From positions 4,444,501-4,508,500 of the forward strand of contig NZ_CP066801.1 in assembly GCF_016598575.1 (NCBI RefSeq): DNA of 64,000 nt. The letters are read 5' to 3'. The position numbers and the translations under genes are program-made. Positions 59,343 to 64,000 of the stretch are shown here, in pieces. Source of the stretch: Streptomyces sp. HSG2 (lineage in GTDB: Bacteria > Actinomycetota > Actinomycetes > Streptomycetales > Streptomycetaceae). Numbering within the stretch: the first letter of the stretch is position 1; each line of letters begins with the position of its first letter. The notes below the pieces were generated by a model. That model ran no database searches, was not told the DNA's origin, and saw nothing but the letters and a program-made list of their open reading frames with translations.

Positions 59343-60365
59343 TCACGCCGCCGCGCCCCGCGGGGGGCCGGTCGAACCTCGGACGACCAGCTCGACCGGG
59401 ATGTCCCCACCCTCGGGGACACGGCCGTTCAGGACCGCCAGGAGAGCCTCCATGCCTCGCTCCCCGAACGACTCCGCGTCCAGCCGGACGGTGGTCAGCT
59501 CGGGGTCCAGGGCGGTCGCCAGAGCGAGATCGTCCAGTCCGCTGACCGAGACGTCGTCGGGGACGCGCAGGCCGTGGCGCCGCAGGGCCTTGTAGGCCCC
59601 CGCGGCGAGCTTGTCGTCGTCGCAGATCACCGCCGTGGGCGGCGGCGCGGGCTCGGCCAACGCGCGTTCCACGGCCCGGCGGGCGCCGTCCATCGAGATG
59701 GGGGCGTGCGCGGTGCGCAGCTCGGTTCCCGCCACCCCGGCCAGACGGGCGGACAGCTCGCGGGCACGGATCTCGAAGGTCCATGAGGCCACGTCGGCCG
59801 CGAGGTGAAGGAACCGCCGGTGGCCCAGGTCCAGCAGGTGGTCCGCGACCTGCCGGATCCCGTCCGAGATGTCCAGGTTCACGGTGGCCGCCCCCGGACT
59901 CCCGCGTGGGTCGCTGTCGAGCATGACGAGCGGGAGCTGGTCGCCCCGGATCGCGGTGAGCGCGTCGGCGGCCATGGAGGAGGCGATGACACCGTCCAGC
60001 GCGGCGCGGGCGGAGTGGAAGGGGTCCCGGGCGGGCCCGATGCCTTCCGGTGACGGATAGAGGACCACGCCGAAGCCGTGCTCGGCCGCGACGCGCGCGG
60101 CGCCGGTGTACACGCCCGCGAAGAACTCCGTCGTCAGGGCGGGGACGACGAGCAGGACGGTACGGGTGCGACCCAGGCGCAGGTTCCGGGCCGCCAGGTT
60201 GGGCCGATAGGCGAGATCCTCCGCGGCCTGGCGCACCCGTCGTGCCGTGGCCTCGGAGACCCGTCCGCGCCACTTGTCGCCGAGGACGAGGGAGACCGCC
60301 GTCTGCGACACCCCGGCCGCCTGGGCGACGTCTCGACTCGTCGGGCGTGTGCTGCCGTGTGTCAA
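59343..60365 (-). CDS. LacI-family transcriptional regulator
   Basis: A 340-residue repressor with the N-terminal HTH PTSRDVAQAAGVSQTAVSLVLGDKWRGRVSEATARRV and hinge LAYRPNLAARNLR, followed by a periplasmic-binding-like effector domain (VLLVVPALTTEFFAGVYTGAARVA, AVICDDDKLAAGAYKALRRHGLRVPDDVSVSGLDDL). The start is probably the TTG at 60365, with GGAG 10 nt upstream. ATG 60407 would add 14 residues without a Shine-Dalgarno. It is divergent from the MFS gene across two operator-like palindromes. It presumably controls that transporter in response to a sugar-like ligand. Confidence 0.87.
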   Translation of the reverse strand: MTHGSTRPTSRDVAQAAGVSQTAVSLVLGDKWRGRVSEATARRVRQAAEDLAYRPNLAARNLRLGRTRTVLLVVPALTTEFFAGVYTGAARVAAEHGFGVVLYPSPEGIGPARDPFHSARAALDGVIASSMAADALTAIRGDQLPLVMLDSDPRGSPGAATVNLDISDGIRQVADHLLDLGHRRFLHLAADVASWTFEIRARELSARLAGVAGTELRTAHAPISMDGARRAVERALAEPAPPPTAVICDDDKLAAGAYKALRRHGLRVPDDVSVSGLDDLALATALDPELTTVRLDAESFGERGMEALLAVLNGRVPEGGDIPVELVVRGSTGPPRGAAA

Positions 60366-60407
60366 CGTGGGGAAACTCCTTCGTCTGGACTGCCGAACAG
60401 CGGACAT

Positions 60408-60440
60408 GGTACGTATGAGCCCGGAAGTAATACGTATAAC
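60408..60440. promoter_or_regulatory. Paired operator-like palindromes between lacI-type and MFS genes
   Basis: Two copies of a TACGTA palindrome, GTACGTATGAG and AATACGTATAAC, are centred 21 bp apart, two helical turns. This fits binding by dimers of the LacI-type protein and joint control of both genes. Confidence 0.52.
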
Positions 60441-60465
60441 GCATGGTCGACGACAGGAGTGCCGC

Positions 60466-61725
60466 GTGGTCACGGGGTATCTGGAGATCCTCCGGGCGCG
60501 GCACGCCGCCAGGCTGCTCGTCGGGACACTGGTGGGGCGGCTGCCGAACGCCACCGCCGCCATCGCCCTGGTGCTGTTCGTGCGGGCGGAGGGCGGGTCC
60601 TACAGTCTCGCCGGTGCGCTGGCGGCCGTGTACGGCGTCGCCAACGCCGTGGGGCAGCCGGTCCTCGGGCGCGCCGTCGACCTCCTCGGTCAGCCCCGCG
60701 TGCAACTCCCCGCGGCCGTCGTCTCGGCCATGGGCATGTCCGCCTTCGCGCTCCTCGGGATCGGCGACCTCGGCGCGGCCTACGCGTCGGTCACCTTGGC
60801 CGGACTGGCGACCCCGCCGCTGGAGGGGGGGCTGCGGGCCCTGTGGCCCAGCGTGCTGCGGCGTGAGGACCAGGTGCACACCGCCTACGCGATGGACGCG
60901 GTGGCGCAGGAGGTCATGTACACGGTCGGGCCGTTGTTGGTGACGGTGTGCGTGTCCCTGTGGTCGCCGCAGTCCGCGCTGCTCGTGCTGAGCGCCCTCG
61001 GGGTCGTCGGCGCGCTGTCCGTCGTCGTCTCCGCGCCCTCGCGCGCCTGGCGCTCGGCGCCGCGCGAGGCGCACTGGCTCGGTGCGTTGCGTTCCCCCGG
61101 TCTGGTGGCCCTGCTGGTGGCGTTCCTCTTCGTGGGCAGCGCCCTGGGGGCCATGACCGTCGCCGCGCTCTCCTACGCGGAGGACCGCGGGGGCGACGTG
61201 GTGTACGGCTGGCTCATGGCGGCCGTGGGGCTGGGCGCGCTGCTGGGCGGCCTGGTGTACGGTGCGCGGCCCCGGCTCGGCGAGCCCGCCCGGCGACTGC
61301 GCCTGCTGGTGGCGCTGCTGGCGGCCTGTCACCTTCCGCTCGTCCTCGTCCCGGACGTGGTGCCCATGGTGCTGTCCACGGTGCTGGCGGGGGTGTTCCT
61401 GGCGCCGGCGATCGCCTGCGCGTTCGTCCTGGTGGACCGGCACGCCCCGGCGGGCACCGTCACGGAGGCGTTCTCCTGGCTGGTGACGACGTTCACCGTG
61501 GGCGCCTCGCTGGGCACCGGGCTGGCCGGTCCGGTCGTCGAGGCGGGTGGCGCGCCCTGGGGGTTCGCGCTGCCGGCCGCCGCGGGCGCGGTCTCCTTGC
61601 TCGTGCTCGTCGGCACCCGTGGGGTGCTCACGGTCCCGGTCGGACCGGTCCCGTCGGTGCCCCTGCCGGAAAATGATCCGAACCAGGCCCTCGAACCCCG
61701 TTTCAGTTCGGTGGATCGGGCGTAA
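60466..61725 (+). CDS. MFS transporter in the proteasome locus
   Basis: A 419-residue MFS protein with about 12 membrane segments. It begins VVTGYLEILRARHAARLLVGTLVGRLPNATAAIALVLFVR, with LGRAVDLLGQPRVQLPAAVV as the cytoplasmic loop 2-3. The family is DHA-like efflux with no assigned substrate. GTG 60466 follows AGGAG by 7 nt. It is divergent from its presumed LacI regulator. Its TAA stop is part of the -10 box of pafA, so the two genes are separate transcription units packed end to start. Confidence 0.84.
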   Translation: MVTGYLEILRARHAARLLVGTLVGRLPNATAAIALVLFVRAEGGSYSLAGALAAVYGVANAVGQPVLGRAVDLLGQPRVQLPAAVVSAMGMSAFALLGIGDLGAAYASVTLAGLATPPLEGGLRALWPSVLRREDQVHTAYAMDAVAQEVMYTVGPLLVTVCVSLWSPQSALLVLSALGVVGALSVVVSAPSRAWRSAPREAHWLGALRSPGLVALLVAFLFVGSALGAMTVAALSYAEDRGGDVVYGWLMAAVGLGALLGGLVYGARPRLGEPARRLRLLVALLAACHLPLVLVPDVVPMVLSTVLAGVFLAPAIACAFVLVDRHAPAGTVTEAFSWLVTTFTVGASLGTGLAGPVVEAGGAPWGFALPAAAGAVSLLVLVGTRGVLTVPVGPVPSVPLPENDPNQALEPRFSSVDRA

Positions 61726-61728
61726 TGT
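61723..61728 (+). promoter_or_regulatory. -10 box of a likely leaderless pafA transcript
   Basis: TAATGT ends 6 nt before ATG 61735. Its first three bases are the MFS stop codon. Confidence 0.5.
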
Positions 61729-61734
61729 TCCTTC

Positions 61735-63096
61735 ATGGACCGCCGCATTTTCGGGCTGGAGAACGAGTACGGCGTCACGTGCACGTTCAGGGGACAGCGC
61801 CGCCTGTCGCCTGACGAGGTGGCGCGGTACCTCTTCCGTCGTGTCGTGTCATGGGGCCGCAGCAGCAATGTCTTCCTGCGCAACGGCGCCCGCCTCTACC
61901 TGGACGTGGGATCCCACCCGGAGTACGCCACACCGGAGTGCGACAACGTGATCGAGTTGGTCACGCACGACAAGGCCGGCGAGCGCATCCTGGAGGGTCT
62001 CCTCGTCGACGCCGAGCGGCGCCTCCACGAGGAGGGAATCGCCGGCGACGTCTACCTCTTCAAGAACAACACCGACTCCGCGGGGAACTCCTACGGCTGC
62101 CACGAGAACTACCTCGTCGCCCGCCACGGGGAGTTCTCGCGCCTCGCGGACATCCTCATCCCGTTCCTGGTGACCCGGCAGTTGCTGTGCGGCGCGGGCA
62201 AGGTGCTGCAGACACCACGGGGAGCGGTGTACTGCGTCAGCCAGCGAGCCGAGCACATCTGGGAGGGCGTCTCCTCGGCCACCACCCGATCCCGTCCGAT
62301 CATCAACACCAGGGACGAGCCGCACGCCGACGCCGAGCGCTACCGTCGGCTCCACGTGATCGTGGGCGACTCGAACATGTCGGAGACGACCATGCTCCTC
62401 AAGGTCGGTGCCACCGACCTGGTGCTCCGCATGATCGAGGCCGGCACGGTGATGCGCGACCTCACCCTGGAGAATCCGATCCGCGCCATTCGCGAGGTCA
62501 GCCACGACATCACCGGGCGTCGCCGGGTGAGGCTCGCCAGTGGTCGCGAGGCCTCGGCGCTGGAGGTGCAGCGCGAGTACTACGAGAAGGCCGTGGACTT
62601 CTGCGAGCGGCGCGGCATCCGCACCGGCACCGTGGAGCGTGTGCTGGAGCTGTGGGGGCGCACGCTGGACGCCGTGGAGACGGAGGACCTGGACCGGATC
62701 GACACCGAGATCGACTGGGTCATGAAGTACAAGCTGCTGGAGCGCTACCGTGCCAAGCACGACCTGACCATGTCGCACCCGCGGGTCGCCCAGATAGACC
62801 TCGCCTACCACGACATCCACCGCCGGCGCGGCCTCTACTACCTCCTGGAACGGAAGGGCCAGGCCGTGCGGGTGTGCGACGACCTGAAGATCTTCGAGGG
62901 CAAGTCCGTGCCGCCCCAGACCACTCGGGCCAGGCTCCGCGGCGACTTCATTCGGCGGGCCCAGGAACAGCGCCGCGACTTCACGGTCGACTGGGTGCAC
63001 CTCAAGCTCAACGACCAGGCGCAGCGGACGGTGCTCTGCAAGGACCCGTTCCGCGCGGTGGACGATCGGGTGGAGAAACTCATCGCCGGCATGTGA
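61735..63096 (+). CDS. pafA: Pup-protein ligase PafA
   Basis: The 453-residue ligase uses ATP to form gamma-glutamyl phosphate on Pup's terminal Glu and joins it to substrate lysines. It starts MDRRIFGLENEYGVTCTFRG, with catalytic Asp/Glu residues in NGARLYLDVGSHPEYATPECDN. VYLFKNNTDSAGNSYGCHENYLVARHG and RPIINTRDEPHADAERYRRLHVIVGDSNMSETTMLLKVG are shared with Dop. It lacks the Dop insert loop and shows the PafA C-terminal domain (RLRGDFIRRAQEQRRDFTVDWVHLKLND). It is complete. Predicted leaderless. Confidence 0.96.
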   Translation: MDRRIFGLENEYGVTCTFRGQRRLSPDEVARYLFRRVVSWGRSSNVFLRNGARLYLDVGSHPEYATPECDNVIELVTHDKAGERILEGLLVDAERRLHEEGIAGDVYLFKNNTDSAGNSYGCHENYLVARHGEFSRLADILIPFLVTRQLLCGAGKVLQTPRGAVYCVSQRAEHIWEGVSSATTRSRPIINTRDEPHADAERYRRLHVIVGDSNMSETTMLLKVGATDLVLRMIEAGTVMRDLTLENPIRAIREVSHDITGRRRVRLASGREASALEVQREYYEKAVDFCERRGIRTGTVERVLELWGRTLDAVETEDLDRIDTEIDWVMKYKLLERYRAKHDLTMSHPRVAQIDLAYHDIHRRRGLYYLLERKGQAVRVCDDLKIFEGKSVPPQTTRARLRGDFIRRAQEQRRDFTVDWVHLKLNDQAQRTVLCKDPFRAVDDRVEKLIAGM

Positions 63097-63245
63097 GTTC
63101 GCGCCAGGCGGGGTGGACGCCTGTTCGGCGAACGCGGGTCCGGATCATCACACGGGCGCCGTACGCGTGCCGTGCGGTGCCCGCACGCGTCGTAGAGTTG
63201 CGCGGACACCGTCTCCCCGCACCGATCGATTACGAGGCCTCCACC

Positions 63246-64000
63246 GTGCGCCGACGCTCACTCCTCATCGCCGTTCCCGCCGGATTGATCACACTCGCCG
63301 CCTGCGGGGACGACGGGAACGCGGACACCGCCGGGGACAATCCCTCGCCCTCCGCCCCGGCGACCTCGTCGCCGCCCGCCCCGGAGATCGTGGACGGTCC
63401 GCTGCCCGCCATCACCGCGGGCACGGACTTCGGCCAGAAGCCCACGGTGGCCAAGGGCAGCGGGGACCCCTCCGATCGGCTCGCGGTGCGGACGGTCATC
63501 GCGGGCAACGGCCGCACGGTCGCCGAGAACGACTACATTCTGGCCGACTACCTGGGACAGGTCTGGTCCACCGCCGAGGTGTTCGACAACTCCTACGACC
63601 GCGGCGCGCCGATCGCCATCCAACTGAGTGCCGGCAGCGTCATCGACGGTTGGCGTTACGCGCTCAGCGGCAAGAAGGTCGACAGTCGGGTGGAGTTCTC
63701 CGTTCCGCCCACGTGGGGCTACGGTGACCAGGGCAACGAGAACGCGGGCATCGCCGGAGACGACACGCTGGTGTTCGTCGTGGACTTGGTGGACGCCTTC
63801 GACGCCGAGAGTTCCGCCGAGGGTACCGAGGTCCCCCAGGACGACGCGGCCCTGCCGCGGGTAGGGACCAACACCGACGGCAAGGCGCCGGCCATCCAAG
63901 TCCCGGATGTGGCGCCTCCCGAGGATCTGGTGGCCGACTACATCCTGGAGGGCGACGGGCCCGAGGTCGGCGCCGACGACAACGTGCTGGTCCAGTACGA
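63246..64000 (+). CDS. FKBP-type peptidyl-prolyl isomerase lipoprotein (runs off the right edge)
   Basis: About 251 codons are visible from GTG 63246. Residues 1-20 form a lipoprotein signal ending in the lipobox TLAAC. A Ser/Pro/Ala-rich linker follows. The first FKBP domain spans about residues 80-185 (NDYILADYLGQVWSTAEVFDNSYDRGAPIAIQL, VIDGWRYALSGKKVDSRVEFSVPPTWGYGDQG), and a second one begins near the end (DLVADYILEGDGPEVGADDNVLVQY). It is therefore a membrane-anchored, probably two-domain, prolyl isomerase. TAGAGT at 63193-63198 may be its -10. The gene next to pafA in S. coelicolor is of the same type as I recall. Confidence 0.88.
   Translation, partial: MRRRSLLIAVPAGLITLAACGDDGNADTAGDNPSPSAPATSSPPAPEIVDGPLPAITAGTDFGQKPTVAKGSGDPSDRLAVRTVIAGNGRTVAENDYILADYLGQVWSTAEVFDNSYDRGAPIAIQLSAGSVIDGWRYALSGKKVDSRVEFSVPPTWGYGDQGNENAGIAGDDTLVFVVDLVDAFDAESSAEGTEVPQDDAALPRVGTNTDGKAPAIQVPDVAPPEDLVADYILEGDGPEVGADDNVLVQY

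Noticed and set aside
1..64000. CRISPR arrays or toxin-antitoxin and phage-defence genes
   Set aside because: No regularly spaced repeats were seen; the RecB-like nuclease stands alone without Cas genes, and no defence-family motifs were recognised.

Overview
This 64 kb window is chromosomal DNA of very high G+C content from a Streptomyces-type actinomycete. The support is a complete Pup-proteasome locus (arc, dop, pup, prcB, prcA, pafA), the mycothiol gene mshC, a short chaplin, F420-type and DUF3090/DUF5703 families restricted to actinobacteria, and many GTG starts. Gene order from about 22 kb to the right end is, from memory, that of the S. coelicolor region around SCO1640-SCO1676 read in reverse. 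I could not check this by alignment.

Left part (1-12.3 kb): a secreted penicillin-acylase-family enzyme, a Tat-exported NamZ-like (DUF1343) enzyme, and a five-gene acyl-CoA cassette: SDR, acyl-CoA synthetase and TetR on +, then ACAD10/11-like dehydrogenase and APH-like kinase on -. Similar 16-bp operator-like sites lie before both arms of the cassette. The set resembles the LvaA/C/D/E 4-hydroxyacid pathway. A NUDIX gene coupled to two DUF202 membrane-protein genes follows.

Accessory region (12.4-21.7 kb): a decayed biosynthetic island. It holds a truncated XRE regulator, a thioesterase tail, a SyrP/TauD-like dioxygenase with a stop and a frameshift, an NRPS adenylation-carrier protein lacking the middle of its A domain, an MFS exporter, an Asp/Asn-hydroxylase-like gene with an early TAG, an intact Sfp-type phosphopantetheinyl transferase and an intact LuxR-type regulator. 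An ISL3-type insertion sequence with 16-bp terminal repeats and its own internal stop follows, then a possible tyrosine-recombinase tail, then tRNA-Leu(GAG). All three in-frame stops could each come from one C-to-T change.

Core right part (22-64 kb): M20 peptidase, chaplin, DUF5703, a RecD-like protein without a recognisable Walker A motif, aldo/keto reductase, F420-type oxidoreductase, ferritin-like protein, histidine phosphatase, DUF3090, SCO1664-like kinase and mshC. Next come PAC2, the glycerol operon glpF-glpK-glpD with its IclR regulator GylR (matching operators before both units), metH, a HAD phosphatase, an orphan peptide-binding lipoprotein, an orphan response regulator, a RecB-like nuclease, a site-2 protease and the tRNA m1A58 methyltransferase. 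The proteasome locus closes the window, with a LacI/MFS pair between prcA and pafA and an FKBP lipoprotein running off the end. Several + strand genes appear leaderless, with a TANNNT box 6-7 nt before the ATG.
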